Assembly (NCBI RefSeq): GCF_001439695.1
Contig: NZ_JYLL01000005.1
Coordinates: 326,064 to 390,063 of the forward strand
Direction: 5' to 3'
Origin: Pseudomonas veronii
GTDB lineage: Bacteria; Pseudomonadota; Gammaproteobacteria; Pseudomonadales; Pseudomonadaceae
DNA length: 64,000 nt
Positions 45,365 through 56,933 of the stretch are shown here, in pieces. Made by a program: the position numbers and the translations under genes. The notes below the pieces were generated by a model that saw only the letters and a list, made by a program, of their open reading frames with translations, did no database searches and was not told where the DNA came from. How positions within the stretch are numbered: position 1 is the first letter of the stretch; each line of letters begins with the position of its first letter.

Positions 45365-47262
45365 GACGACTCGGCTGTTTGAGCGCCCACCAGCGGCAGG
45401 CTCAGGACAAAGGCAGTACCACCACCGACGGGATGCTCCACGGCGAGGTTGCCGCCGGTGGCCGCGGCCAGGCTGGCGGACAACGTAAGGCCAAGGCCCA
45501 GGCCTTGCTCGCCGGGTTTGGTGGTGAAGAACGGTTCGAACAGATGCTTGCGCGCCTCGGGGTCGATGCCATGGCCGTTATCGCGCACCTGCAGGCGGTA
45601 TTTGCCGTCGGCTTCGTGGCCTTCCAGCCACAGTTCCGGCGCCGGTTGTGCTTGCATGGCATCGAGGGCGTTGCCGATCAGATTGACCAGGATCTGCTCC
45701 AGGCGCGTCTGGTCGATCTGCAATTGGGCCGGGGCAAAGTCGCGGTGCAGCGTCAGAGGCAGGCTGTCGAGGCGTGCGCCGAGCACCTGGAACGCGGCAT
45801 CCACGGCCTTGCCCAGGCTGGCTTCGCCCTGGTCGTCGCCGCGCCGCGCGAAGGAGCGCAGGCTGGCGGTGATGCGGCCCATGCGGTCGATCAATTCGTT
45901 GATGGTCTTGAGGTTGGCGCTGGCGGTATCCAGCGCTCCGCGTTCGAGGAAGCGCACGGTATTGCCGGACAACGTGCGCAACGCGGCGAGGGGCTGGTTC
46001 AATTCGTGGGCGATGCTGGTGGACATCTGGCCGATGGCCGCCAGTTTGCCCGCCTGCACCAGCTCATCCTGGGCGCGGCGCAGGGTTTCCTCGGCCTGGC
46101 GGCGCTCGCGAATCTGCCCCTTGAGGCGCTCGTTGCTCGCGCGCAGGTCGGCGGTGCGTTCGGCAATCCGGCGTTCCAGCTGGCTGTTGGCTTCCTGCAA
46201 GGCTTCCCGGGCGGCGAGGCGGGTGGCGATGACTTTGCGTCGTTCGTTCCAGGCAATCAGCAGGAGCGCCACCAGGCCAAAGGCGACGGCCACCAGGATG
46301 CCCTGGTTGATCGCCGCACGGCGCAGGTCGTTGAGCGGGGTGAGCAGGGTGAAATTCCACGGCGTGTCGCTCAGCGGCCGGGTCTGGGCCAGGTAGCTGA
46401 CTTCGTGTTCGTCGGCCACCACTTCACTGTTGGCCGGAAAGGTCAGTTTTTCTGTGCCTTCGTTGAGGCGCTCGCGGGCCAGGGGCTCCAGCTCGTTCAG
46501 CGTCGCCCAGTAATATTGCAGGCTGTGCGCCAGGCGGTCCTTGGTCTCATCGCTCAGGGGGCGCACGGCCTTGAGGCGGCGGGCCGGGTCGCTGGAAAGG
46601 ATGATGATGCCGTTCTCGTCGCTGACAAACGCTTCGAGACGCGCGCGTTTCCAGCGTTCCTCCAGGGCTTCGAGGCGGACCTTGACCACAGCGACGCCGA
46701 TGATCTTGCCGTGCTCTTCCAGGCCGTGTGCCAGGTAGTAGCCGGGTTCGCCATTGGTGCTGCCGATGCCATAGAAACGCCCGGGCTGGCCGCGCACGGC
46801 GTTCTGGAAATAGGCGCGGAAGGACAGGTCTTCACCCTGGTAGCTGTCGGCATCGCGCCAGTTGCTGGTGGCCAGTACGCGGCCGGTGGTGTCCATCACA
46901 TAGATGGCCCGACTGCGGCTGCGCCGGTTCAGGCCTTCGAGGTAGTCGTTGACGGTCTTGCGGGTGTCCTGGTTCGGCTCGGCCAGCAGCGTGGACACGC
47001 TGGATTCCAGTTCCAGGAGGCTGGGCAGGTACGTGTATTTGCTCAGTTCGCTTTCGACGGTGCGGGCATGCAGCTCCAACTGGCGTTCGCCGGTATCGCT
47101 GAGGGTGCGGATGCCATAGTACTCGCTGATCCAGAAGCCGATATAACCCAGGCCGATCATCAGGGCGATGATCAACGGCGGCAGGAACAGTTGGCGGATC
47201 AGACGAGGCTTCACGGCAAGTGATGGCGGCGCGGCGCGATAGAGGTTGGGGTCGCATTTCAT
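45361..47262 (-). CDS. aauS: sensor histidine kinase AauS
   Basis: A 633-residue DctB-like kinase. A membrane helix near residues 25-45 (QLFLPPLIIALMIGLGYIGF) is followed by a double-Cache periplasmic region of about 260 residues and a second helix (GILVAVAFGLVALLLIAW). A coiled coil leads to the His box SIAHELNQPLAALRT and an ATPase domain (NLIGNALDA, VRDNGHGI, GLGLGLTLS). It senses acidic amino acids in the known system and phosphorylates AauR. The ATG at 47262 is used; a GTG immediately before it is in frame. Confidence 0.9.
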   Translation of the reverse strand: MKCDPNLYRAAPPSLAVKPRLIRQLFLPPLIIALMIGLGYIGFWISEYYGIRTLSDTGERQLELHARTVESELSKYTYLPSLLELESSVSTLLAEPNQDTRKTVNDYLEGLNRRSRSRAIYVMDTTGRVLATSNWRDADSYQGEDLSFRAYFQNAVRGQPGRFYGIGSTNGEPGYYLAHGLEEHGKIIGVAVVKVRLEALEERWKRARLEAFVSDENGIIILSSDPARRLKAVRPLSDETKDRLAHSLQYYWATLNELEPLARERLNEGTEKLTFPANSEVVADEHEVSYLAQTRPLSDTPWNFTLLTPLNDLRRAAINQGILVAVAFGLVALLLIAWNERRKVIATRLAAREALQEANSQLERRIAERTADLRASNERLKGQIRERRQAEETLRRAQDELVQAGKLAAIGQMSTSIAHELNQPLAALRTLSGNTVRFLERGALDTASANLKTINELIDRMGRITASLRSFARRGDDQGEASLGKAVDAAFQVLGARLDSLPLTLHRDFAPAQLQIDQTRLEQILVNLIGNALDAMQAQPAPELWLEGHEADGKYRLQVRDNGHGIDPEARKHLFEPFFTTKPGEQGLGLGLTLSASLAAATGGNLAVEHPVGGGTAFVLSLPLVGAQTAESS

Positions 47263-47298
47263 CACAGATGCCTTGGGTCAGCTACCGCTCACCCCTTC

Positions 47299-47402
47299 CT
47301 GTAGGAGCGAGCTTGCTCGCGAAAAAACCAAGGGCACCGCGTTCATCCAGGATGTGCGCTTCATCGTTGCCGTTTTTCGCGAGCAAGCTCGCTCCTACAG
47401 GA
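47299..47402. repeat. REPIN (GTAGGAGCGAGCTTGCTCGC family)
   Basis: Inverted arms CTGTAGGAGCGAGCTTGCTC at 47299 and the complement ending at 47400 flank about 50 bases. It stands between aatP and aauS within the same-direction cluster and could act as a transcript-processing or attenuating hairpin. Confidence 0.9.
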
Positions 47403-47421
47403 GGAGCAAGCTGTGGCTTTT

Positions 47422-48156
47422 TTAGTGCTGCAGGATTTTCTCGAGGAAGTGCTGCGCGCGTTCGGAGCGGGCGCTGATGTCGCCGAAGAACTCTTCTTTC
47501 GGGCAGTCTTCGATGATCTTGCCGGCGTCCATGAAGATCACGCGGTCGGCCACTTTGCGGGCGAAGCCCATTTCGTGGGTCACGCACATCATGGTCATGC
47601 CTTCCTGGGCCAGTTGCACCATCACGTCCAGCACTTCGTTGACCATTTCCGGGTCGAGGGCCGAGGTCGGTTCGTCGAACAGCATGACGATCGGGTCCAT
47701 GGCGAGGGCGCGGGCAATCGCCACACGTTGCTGCTGGCCACCGGAAAGCTGGCCAGGGTGCTTGTGGGCGTGCGCCGACAGGCCGACGCGATCAAGCAGT
47801 TGCAGGCCCTTCTTGGTGGCTTCTTCCTTGCTGCGGCCGAGCACCTTGATCTGCGCGATGGTCAGGTTTTCGGTGATGGTCAGGTGCGGGAACAGCTCGA
47901 AGTGCTGGAACACCATGCCGACGCGCGAGCGCAGTTTCGGCAGGTTGGTCTTCGGGTCGGCGATGGACGTGCCGTCGACGATCACGTCGCCTTTCTGGAA
48001 CGGTTCCAGCGCGTTGACGCACTTGATCAGGGTGGATTTACCCGAGCCGGACGGCCCGCACACCACGATCACTTCGCCTTTTTTAACCTCGGTGCTGCAA
48101 TCGGTCAGCACCTGGAAGTCGCCATACCACTTGTTGACGTTTTTGATAGAGATCAT
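47422..48156 (-). CDS. aatP: acidic amino acid ABC transporter ATP-binding protein
   Basis: A 244-residue ATPase of the polar amino acid class. Walker [11 protein letters not shown]-loop [10 protein letters not shown], signature LSGGQQQR and Walker [16 protein letters not shown] are all present, with the H-loop [10 protein letters not shown]. It overlaps the permease gene by four bases. It energises uptake of glutamate and aspartate through the two permeases encoded upstream, together with the AatJ binding protein. Confidence 0.93.
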   Translation of the reverse strand: MISIKNVNKWYGDFQVLTDCSTEVKKGEVIVVCGPSGSGKSTLIKCVNALEPFQKGDVIVDGTSIADPKTNLPKLRSRVGMVFQHFELFPHLTITENLTIAQIKVLGRSKEEATKKGLQLLDRVGLSAHAHKHPGQLSGGQQQRVAIARALAMDPIVMLFDEPTSALDPEMVNEVLDVMVQLAQEGMTMMCVTHEMGFARKVADRVIFMDAGKIIEDCPKEEFFGDISARSERAQHFLEKILQH

Positions 48157-48824
48157 ACGGCAAACCTTTTTTGCAGACGCTTGACCAGCAGCGAGGCGGA
48201 AAAGCTGATGATGAAGTAGACGACACCGGCGAAGATCAGGAACTCATTGGAGCGGCCGATGATGTCGCCGTTGGAACGGGCGGAGTTGAGGAAATCCACC
48301 AGGCCCACGGTGTAGACCAGCGAGGTGTCCTGGAACAGGATGATGCTCTGTTGCAGCAGCAACGGGGTCATCTTGCGGAACGCCTGGGGCAGGATGATCA
48401 GGCGCATGGTCTGACCGTAAGTCATGCCCATGGCCTGCGCGGCCGCCATCTGGCCCTTGGGGATCGACTGCACGCCGGCCCGCACGATTTCACAGAAGTA
48501 CGCGGCCTCGAACATCATGAAGGCCACGACGCAGGAGGTGAACGCACCGATCGGCGTGTCTTCGCCGGTGATCCAGCGCAGCACGAAGGGCACCGCCAGG
48601 TAGAACCAGGTGATGACCAGCAGCAACGGGATCGAGCGGAAATAGTTCACGTAGGCGCCGGCCAGGCGTGACAGCAACTTGCTGGACGACAGGCGCATCA
48701 ACGCCAGGATCGTGCCGAGGACAATACCGCCGACCACGCCCATGACCATCAACTGCAAGGTCATGACCATGCCGTTCCACAGGCCGGGGATCGCGGGGAT
48801 GATGCCGCTGAAATCGAATTCCAT
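48153..48824 (-). CDS. aatM: acidic amino acid ABC transporter permease
   Basis: A 223-residue inner-membrane permease of the HisM/GltK type. It carries the EAA loop ([24 protein letters not shown]) and about five membrane helices. Its ATG overlaps the stop of the preceding permease by one base. It pairs with the product of that gene to form the channel. Confidence 0.92.
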   Translation of the reverse strand: MEFDFSGIIPAIPGLWNGMVMTLQLMVMGVVGGIVLGTILALMRLSSSKLLSRLAGAYVNYFRSIPLLLVITWFYLAVPFVLRWITGEDTPIGAFTSCVVAFMMFEAAYFCEIVRAGVQSIPKGQMAAAQAMGMTYGQTMRLIILPQAFRKMTPLLLQQSIILFQDTSLVYTVGLVDFLNSARSNGDIIGRSNEFLIFAGVVYFIISFSASLLVKRLQKRFAV

Positions 48825-49570
48825 TATTTACCCCCCACGGAGATCAGGCCGGGCACGGCGACTTTCTTCTCGACCAGGCGCATCAGCAACATCAGGCTCA
48901 TGTTCAGGGTGAAGTAGATCAGCGTGGCCAGGGTGAAGGCTTCAAACAGGTTGGCCGAGAATTCGGCGGTCTGCTTGGTTTGCGCCAGCAATTCCATCAG
49001 GCCGATCAAGGACGCCACGGAGGAGTTCTTGAACACGTTGAGGAATTCCGAGGTGAGCGGCGGAATGATGATCCGGTAAGCCTGCGGCAGCAGCACGTTC
49101 CAGTAGATCTGCGGCAGCTTGAAACCCATGGCGCGGGCGGCGGCTTCCTGGCCACGCGGCAGCGCCTGGATGCCGGTGCGTACCTGCTCGCAGACACGGG
49201 CGGCGGTGAACAGGCCCAGGCACACCACAACGCTCAGGTAGGCCGAGGTGGTCGGGTTCAGGTCTTGCTTGTACCAGTCCTGCAGGTTTTGCGGCAGCAG
49301 GTCGGGTATCAGGAAGTACCAGATGAACAGCTGCACCAGCAGCGGCACGTTGCGGAACAGTTCCACGTAGCAGGTGGCGATGCCCGATACGATACGGTTT
49401 GGCACGGTACGCATGACCCCCAGCATGGAGCCCAGCAGCAAGGCGATGATCCATGCCACGACGGCGATGGCAATGGTCCAGCCCAGGCCGGCGATGTACC
49501 AGTCGAGATAAGTCTCGCTGCCAACGCCAGTGGACTTGAAGAACACGCCCCAGTCCCAGTTGTAATTCAT
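48824..49570 (-). CDS. aatQ: acidic amino acid ABC transporter permease
   Basis: A 248-residue permease of the GltJ type. The N-terminus MNYNWDWGVFFKSTGVG is typical of the family and fixes the start at 49570, although the frame continues upstream. The EAA loop is MGFKLPQIYWNVLLPQAYRI. It is first of the three overlapping transporter genes and follows the binding-protein gene after about 190 bases containing a stable hairpin. Confidence 0.92.
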   Translation of the reverse strand: MNYNWDWGVFFKSTGVGSETYLDWYIAGLGWTIAIAVVAWIIALLLGSMLGVMRTVPNRIVSGIATCYVELFRNVPLLVQLFIWYFLIPDLLPQNLQDWYKQDLNPTTSAYLSVVVCLGLFTAARVCEQVRTGIQALPRGQEAAARAMGFKLPQIYWNVLLPQAYRIIIPPLTSEFLNVFKNSSVASLIGLMELLAQTKQTAEFSANLFEAFTLATLIYFTLNMSLMLLMRLVEKKVAVPGLISVGGK

Positions 49571-49719
49571 TAGGGTCTCCCCTCGAGATCGATCGATGTA
49601 CAAGCACCCGCTTGGGGAAAATCCGTTCCCGCCTGACGGTGAACGCCAGGCACACACGATCGGCTCGAAAACCGCCCGGTCGAGTGTTCCAAAATATAGC
49701 CAGCAGGTAGTAACAGACG

Positions 49720-49745
49720 CCTGAGGGAGGAGTGGCTCCCTCAGG
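49720..49745 (-). promoter_or_regulatory. stem-loop between aatJ and aatQ
   Basis: CCTGAGGGAG and CTCCCTCAGG form a perfect 10-bp stem with a six-base loop just after the aatJ stop. No U-tract follows on the minus strand, so it is more likely an mRNA-stabilising 3' hairpin for the abundant binding-protein message than a full terminator. Confidence 0.6.
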
Positions 49746-49764
49746 AGATAAGGTTAGCCAGAAA

Positions 49765-50691
49765 TCAGATTTTTACGTCAGGCGCAGGCTTATCGCTCGG
49801 ATTGGCGATCAGTTCCTTGACCTTGTCGCTCATCGGGAAGTTCAGGTTCAGGCCTTTTGGTGGGATCGGGCTTTCGAACCACTTGCTATAAATCTTGTTG
49901 ATTTCACCGGATTTGTAGAGCGCGACGATGGCGTCATCCACGGCTTTCTTGAACGCAGGATCTTCTTTGCGAACCATGCAGGCATAGGCTTCGAAGGACT
50001 GCGGAGTACCAGTGATAACCCAGTCATTCGGCTTCTTGGCCTTGGCTTCTTCACCGGCCAGCAGGGCGTCGTCCATCATGAAGGCAACGGCCCGGCCGCT
50101 TTCCAGCATCTGGAAGGACTCGCCGTGGTCTTTGGCGGAGATGACGTTCATGCCCATCTGCTTGTCGGCGTTCATCGCCTTGATGATGCGCTCGGACGTG
50201 GTGCCGGCGGTGGTCACGACGTTTTTGCCTTTGAGGTCGGCGAAGTCGCTATAGGACGGCTTGCCATCCTTGTCTTTCTTGACCAGCAGGCGGGTGCCGA
50301 TTTCGAAGATGTTGGTGGTGAACGCGACTTGCTGGGCGCGTTCGGCGTTGTTGGTGGTGGAACCGCACTCGATGTCCACGGTGCCGTTCTGCACCAGCGG
50401 GATACGGGTCTGGGACGTGACCAGGTTGTACTTGGCCTGCAGCTGGGGCTTGTTCAGGTCTTTTTTCAGGGCTTCGACGATCGCCAGCTGAATGTCGTGG
50501 GAGTAGCCGACCGGTTTACCCGAACCATCCGCGATGTAGGAAAACGGAATGGAGCTGTCGCGGTGCCCGAGGGTGATGGTGCCCGAGTCGTTGATTTTTT
50601 TCAGCGTGCCGGTGAGTTCGGCGGCGAAAACTGGAGTGCTGATCAGAGCGGCAGCGATAGCTGCGCCCAAAATATGGGGAACGATGCGCAT
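49765..50691 (-). CDS. aatJ: acidic amino acid-binding periplasmic protein
   Basis: A 308-residue binding protein with signal peptide MRIVPHILGAAIAAALISTPVFA. The mature domain has the family-3 solute-binding pattern (GTITLGHRDSSIPFSYIADG, then NKPQLQAKYNLVTSQTRIPL, VDIECGSTTNNAERAQQVAF). This is GltI/AatJ-type specificity for glutamate and aspartate. The ATG at 50691 has GAGGAAG seven bases before it. Expression is predicted to depend on sigma-54 and AauR. Confidence 0.93.
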   Translation of the reverse strand: MRIVPHILGAAIAAALISTPVFAAELTGTLKKINDSGTITLGHRDSSIPFSYIADGSGKPVGYSHDIQLAIVEALKKDLNKPQLQAKYNLVTSQTRIPLVQNGTVDIECGSTTNNAERAQQVAFTTNIFEIGTRLLVKKDKDGKPSYSDFADLKGKNVVTTAGTTSERIIKAMNADKQMGMNVISAKDHGESFQMLESGRAVAFMMDDALLAGEEAKAKKPNDWVITGTPQSFEAYACMVRKEDPAFKKAVDDAIVALYKSGEINKIYSKWFESPIPPKGLNLNFPMSDKVKELIANPSDKPAPDVKI

Positions 50692-50803
50692 CAATACTTC
50701 CTCGACATTTGTTTTTTTTATGAAGCCGGTTAAGCGGCTCTCTTATACAGCGAATGCCCGTGACGGCTCCTGAGGCATCTCAGGCAATCGTCCTGAAGTG
50801 TAG

Positions 50804-50820
50804 AGCATGAGTCGTGCCAG
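50804..50820 (-). promoter_or_regulatory. sigma-54 promoter of aatJ
   Basis: On the minus strand TGGCACGACTCATGCTC has GG (50818-50817) and GC (50806-50805) exactly ten bases apart, fitting TGGCACG-N4-TTGC. It predicts a start about 100 bases before the aatJ ATG. Confidence 0.75.
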
Positions 50821-50895
50821 TCCACGAGTAAAAGGTTAACTGTATGATTTATATAGCAATTAAGTTTTTATGAGCGAGAATTTATAACGGCCAGG

Positions 50896-50941
50896 TCCGG
50901 CAAACCGAATCGCGCAGGGGAATGCTGTTCGGAAAACCGAA
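50896..50941. promoter_or_regulatory. two AauR-type binding sites
   Basis: TTCGGAAAACCGAA (50928-50941) is a perfect match to TTCGG-N4-CCGAA, reported for AauR. TCCGGCAAACCGAA (50896-50909) matches with one change. They lie about 80-130 bases upstream of the -24/-12 promoter, the usual enhancer position. Confidence 0.75.
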
Positions 50942-50960
50942 TGGCTGAACCGATATGAAA

Positions 50961-50995
50961 AAGCCCCTGGGCCTTACGGCGCAGGGGCTTTTGTA
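50961..50995 (-). terminator. terminator of glpD
   Basis: AAGCCCCTG (50961-50969) pairs with CAGGGGCTT (50982-50990); A residues on the left give a U-tract for the minus-strand glpD transcript, while TTTT on the right could serve plus-strand transcription. It separates glpD from the aatJ regulatory region. Confidence 0.8.
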
Positions 50996-51006
50996 CGAGC
51001 AGTCTG

Positions 51007-52545
51007 TCAGGCCGCCTGGATCTTGCTGCGGTTATGCTCAACCTTGGACAGATAACGCCGCACATTGGCCTGTTCTTCCGGGGTGGTGAACAGGCCAAGC
51101 TTGGTGCGGCGCCACAGCACGTCCTCGGGTTGGGTCGCCCATTCTTCGGCGCACAGGTAGTCGACTTCGCGGGTGTACAGGCCGCCACCGAGGTGGTCGC
51201 CGAGGTCGGCCAGCGATTGCACGCCTTCGAGCAGGCGCCAGGTGCGGCTGCCGTAGGTGGTGGACCAGCGCCGCGCGATTTCGCTTGGCACCCAGTCGAA
51301 CTGGGTACGGATGGCCGCAGCGAGGGCTTGCGGCGTGCTCATGTCTTCGCCGCCCGGCAGGCTGGCGGTGGCGGTCCAGCTTGGGCGCATCTGTGTGAAA
51401 TAGGGCGCCAGGTGGGCCATCGCCGACTCGGCGAGCTTGCGGTAGGTGGTCAGTTTGCCGCCGAACACCGACAGGATCGGCGCCTCGCCAGCACCGCCGG
51501 AGAGCGACAGGGTGTAGTCGCGGGTGATGGCCGACGGGTTGTCCGACTCGTCGTTGCACAGCGGGCGCACGCCGGAGTAGGTGTGGACGATGTCGTCGCG
51601 GCTCAGTTGTTTCTTGAAGTGAGCGTTGACCACCTTGAGCAAGTAGTCGGTTTCACCTTCGGTAATCGCCACTTTCGCCGGATCGCCGGTGTATTCGCGG
51701 TCGGTGGTGCCGATGATGGTCAGGTGGTCCAGGTATGGAATCGTGAACACGATGCGCTGGTCTTCGTTCTGCAGGATGTGCGCGTGGGCGCCTTCGTACA
51801 GTTTCGGCACGATCAGGTGGCTGCCCTGGATCAGACGGATGCCGTAGGGCGAATCCAGCTTCAAGTCTTCCTTGATGAATTTGGCGACCCACGGCCCGGC
51901 GGCGTTCACCAGCGCCTTGGCGCGGATCGAGAACAGGCTGCCGTCGGTGCGTTCCATGTTCATTTCCCACAGGCCCTTGCTGCGGTACGCGCTGACGCAA
52001 CGGGTTTGGGTGTGGATGTGTGCGCCTTTTTCACGCGCGGCCATGGCGTTGAGCACCACCAGGCGGGCGTCATCGACCCAGCAGTCGGAATATTCGAAGC
52101 CTTTGGTGATTTCGCTTTTCAGCGGGCTGTCGGGGCCGAACTTGAGGCTTTTCGAACCGGCGAGCTTTTCGCGCTTGCCCAGATGGTCATACAGGAACAG
52201 GCCGGCGCGGATCATCCACGCCGGACGCAGGTGCGGGCGGTGCGGCAACACAAAGCGCATCTGCTTGACGATGTGCGGGGCCTTGGCCAGCAGGACTTCG
52301 CGTTCGGCCAGGGCTTCGCGCACCAGGCGGAATTCGTAATGTTCGAGGTAACGCAGGCCACCGTGGATCAGCTTGCTGCTGGCGGAAGACGTGTGGCTGG
52401 CCAGGTCGTCCTTTTCGCAAAGGAATACCGACAACCCGCGCCCGGCTGCGTCTGCTGCAATGCCGACGCCATTGATCCCGCCACCGATTACGGCAACGTC
52501 ATAGACTTCGGCAAGCGGTGGAGCAGGCAAGGTGGAAGGGTTCAT
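51007..52545 (-). CDS. glpD: aerobic glycerol-3-phosphate dehydrogenase
   Basis: A 512-residue FAD enzyme. The dinucleotide site is DVAVIGGGINGVGIAADAAG, followed by SSASSKLIHGGLRYLEHYEF, the GlpD signature. It oxidises glycerol-3-phosphate to dihydroxyacetone phosphate and passes electrons to quinone at the inner membrane. A perfect palindrome GAACATTAATGTTC lies about 35 bases upstream, probably a GlpR site. Length agrees with the family. Confidence 0.96.
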   Translation of the reverse strand: MNPSTLPAPPLAEVYDVAVIGGGINGVGIAADAAGRGLSVFLCEKDDLASHTSSASSKLIHGGLRYLEHYEFRLVREALAEREVLLAKAPHIVKQMRFVLPHRPHLRPAWMIRAGLFLYDHLGKREKLAGSKSLKFGPDSPLKSEITKGFEYSDCWVDDARLVVLNAMAAREKGAHIHTQTRCVSAYRSKGLWEMNMERTDGSLFSIRAKALVNAAGPWVAKFIKEDLKLDSPYGIRLIQGSHLIVPKLYEGAHAHILQNEDQRIVFTIPYLDHLTIIGTTDREYTGDPAKVAITEGETDYLLKVVNAHFKKQLSRDDIVHTYSGVRPLCNDESDNPSAITRDYTLSLSGGAGEAPILSVFGGKLTTYRKLAESAMAHLAPYFTQMRPSWTATASLPGGEDMSTPQALAAAIRTQFDWVPSEIARRWSTTYGSRTWRLLEGVQSLADLGDHLGGGLYTREVDYLCAEEWATQPEDVLWRRTKLGLFTTPEEQANVRRYLSKVEHNRSKIQAA

Positions 52546-52579
52546 CGGCTGGCCTCGCGATCTTTTCGTATTGGAAATC

Positions 52580-52593
52580 GAACATTAATGTTC
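52580..52593. promoter_or_regulatory. likely GlpR operator of glpD
   Basis: GAACATTAATGTTC is a perfect 14-base palindrome flanked by TCG and CGA-like bases, resembling the TTCG/CGAA-containing glp operator pattern. It stands just upstream of glpD and downstream of glpR. Confidence 0.5.
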
Positions 52594-52729
52594 ATTTCCG
52601 AAAATGGTAGCTGATAAACGCGCCCACAGCCACCCGACTTCGATTGAAAAAACTCATCGAAGGGCGAGAAAAGGAAAATTTGTGAACATGTGCCTGGGGA
52701 AGGCTCAAGGAAATGGGGGCTGGATCAAT

Positions 52730-52807
52730 CGCTATCGGGGGCAAGCCCCTCCCACATTTGAATGGGTTCACACATCAAAGTGTGGGAGGGGGCTTGCCTC
52801 CGATAGC
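52730..52807. repeat. REPIN, arms in the opposite order
   Basis: The left arm GCTATCGGGGGCAAGCCCC and the right arm GTGGGAGGGGGCTTGCCTCC occur in the reverse order to the elements at 35069 and 43568, separated by about 20 bases. It lies between glpR and glpD. Confidence 0.85.
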
Positions 52808-52820
52808 ATCAGTGCAGGCG

Positions 52821-53576
52821 CTAGACGACTTCCAGCCGAACCTTATGCTGGTTCAACAACTGCACCAGCGCCGGCACCGGCTGCTGGTCAGTCACCAGGC
52901 AGTCCACCAGGCTGATCGGGCCCAGGCGAATCATGGCATTGCGCCCGAATTTGCTCGAGTCAGCCGCCAGGATCACCTTGCGCGCATTGGCGATGATCGC
53001 CTGGGAAACCCGCACTTCCTGGTAGTCGAAGTCGAGCAGGCTACCGTCTTCATCGATACCGCTGATGCCGACCAGGGCGAAATCGACCTTGAACTGGTTG
53101 ATAAAGTCGACGCTGGCCTGGCCCACCACGCCGCCGTCACGTCGCACACTCCCGCCAGTCAGCAGCACGTCGAAGTCGTCCTTGGCGCTGAGCATGGTGG
53201 CGACGTTGAGGTTGTTGGTGATGATTTTCAGGTGATTGTGGTTGAGCAACGCACGGGCGATGGATTCGGTGGTGGTGCCGATGTTGATGAACAGCGAGGC
53301 ATGGTCGGGGATTTGTGCGGCGATCGCTTCGCCGATGCGCTGTTTCTCGTCGCGCATCTGGTCGGCCCGCATGGCGTATGCGGTGTTTTCGACGCTGGAA
53401 TCATAGGCTGCGCCGCCGTGGTAGCGGCGCAACAGGTTGGCGTCCGCCAGCTGGTTGATATCGCGGCGGATGGTTTGCGGGGTGACAACGAACAACTGCG
53501 CCATTTCCTCGATACTGACGTAGCCGCGTTCGCGGACCAGTTCGAGGATTTGTTGCTGGCGGGGAGGCAGATTCAT
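52821..53576 (-). CDS. glpR: glycerol regulon repressor GlpR (DeoR family)
   Basis: A 251-residue DeoR-type repressor. The HTH is in [19 protein letters not shown] and [19 protein letters not shown]. The sugar-phosphate sensing domain includes [13 protein letters not shown] and [20 protein letters not shown]. It represses glp genes and is released by glycerol-3-phosphate. Its place between glpK and glpD in the same direction is the usual one. Confidence 0.94.
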   Translation of the reverse strand: MNLPPRQQQILELVRERGYVSIEEMAQLFVVTPQTIRRDINQLADANLLRRYHGGAAYDSSVENTAYAMRADQMRDEKQRIGEAIAAQIPDHASLFINIGTTTESIARALLNHNHLKIITNNLNVATMLSAKDDFDVLLTGGSVRRDGGVVGQASVDFINQFKVDFALVGISGIDEDGSLLDFDYQEVRVSQAIIANARKVILAADSSKFGRNAMIRLGPISLVDCLVTDQQPVPALVQLLNQHKVRLEVV

Positions 53577-53671
53577 TGGGCGTCCTTTGGGCTGCCATAC
53601 AAAAGTGGCCCATGATGACGCAGGAATCTGCTCCCTGCCAGTTACAACCCTAAGTGGTTCCGGCGAAGGGC

Positions 53672-56111
<2,440 letters not shown>

Positions 56112-56438
56112 GGAAAACCTCAATTTGTTGTTCTTGTCTGGCGTCTGGCCTCAACGGGCCTTGCGCGATTTTCACCGTGTCGAGGATCCCCATCCCGGGC
56201 ACGGCTTACTGCTGGAATGCTGCGGATGTATTCCTACAGTATTCGGAAACGAAAAAATATAGACAAGAATGACTGCTGTCAAAGGTCGAAAGTGAACTAT
56301 CAGTCATTTTCGAACTATAGGTTTGATGAATGATCACGCTCGCCACAGTAAGTATTGCCATGAGTGAGGGGCGTACTAGAGCGTTTTGTGTGGGCTTGGC
56401 CTAGAATTGGCCATCCGTTTGCCACGCCTGGAGCGTCC
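56112..56438. promoter_or_regulatory. glpF upstream region with GlpR-like sites
   Basis: This 327-base gap between divergent glpF and ybaK contains TATTCGGAAACGAAAAAATA (56240-56259) and ATTTTCGAACTATAG (about 56306-56320). Both carry TTCG/CGAA-type elements like the glp operator pattern. A GTCGAAAGTGAACTAT stretch lies between them. They likely bind GlpR in front of glpF (inference). No gene or terminator was recognised in the gap. Confidence 0.5.
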
Positions 56439-56909
56439 ATGACCCCCGCATTGGATTTGTTGAAAAAAGTTCGCGCCGAACATCGCATTCACAGTTATGA
56501 ACACGATCCCAAAGCTGCCTCGTATGGCCTGGAGGCCGCGGAAAAGTTGGGTCTGGACCCGGCGCAGGTGTTCAAGACCTTGCTGGCGAGCAGCGAGAAG
56601 GGCGAATTATTGGTGGCGGTGGTGCCGGTCGTCGGAAGTCTGGACTTGAAAGCCCTGGCGCACGCCGCCGGGGTGAAAAAAGTCGAGATGGCCGACCCGG
56701 CGGCGGCGCAGCGTTCCACTGGCTATCTGCTGGGTGGGATCAGCCCGTTGGGACAGAAAAAGCGTTTGCGCACCTTTATTGATATTACTGCGCAGCCGTT
56801 CCCGACGATTTTTGTCAGCGCCGGGAGACGGGGGTTGGAAGTAGAGCTGTCCGCAGCGGTTCTGGCCGAGCATACCCAGGCCACGTTCGCGCCGATCGGC
56901 CGGGCCTGA
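56439..56909 (+). CDS. ybaK: Cys-tRNA(Pro)/YbaK-type deacylase
   Basis: A 156-residue YbaK/EbsC protein ([20 protein letters not shown], then [13 protein letters not shown] and [21 protein letters not shown]). It hydrolyses cysteine wrongly attached to tRNA-Pro. The ATG at 56439 gives the usual N-terminus; the longer frame from 56364 does not look family-like. It stands alone and faces the ABC ATPase gene 24 bases away. Confidence 0.92.
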   Translation: MTPALDLLKKVRAEHRIHSYEHDPKAASYGLEAAEKLGLDPAQVFKTLLASSEKGELLVAVVPVVGSLDLKALAHAAGVKKVEMADPAAAQRSTGYLLGGISPLGQKKRLRTFIDITAQPFPTIFVSAGRRGLEVELSAAVLAEHTQATFAPIGRA

Positions 56910-56933
56910 GTTCGAAGGCTGGAGCGGGGTTCT

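Noticed and set aside
45379..47223. A 614-codon plus-strand frame opposite aauS
   Set aside because: It is antisense to a complete DctB-like kinase and lacks any motif.
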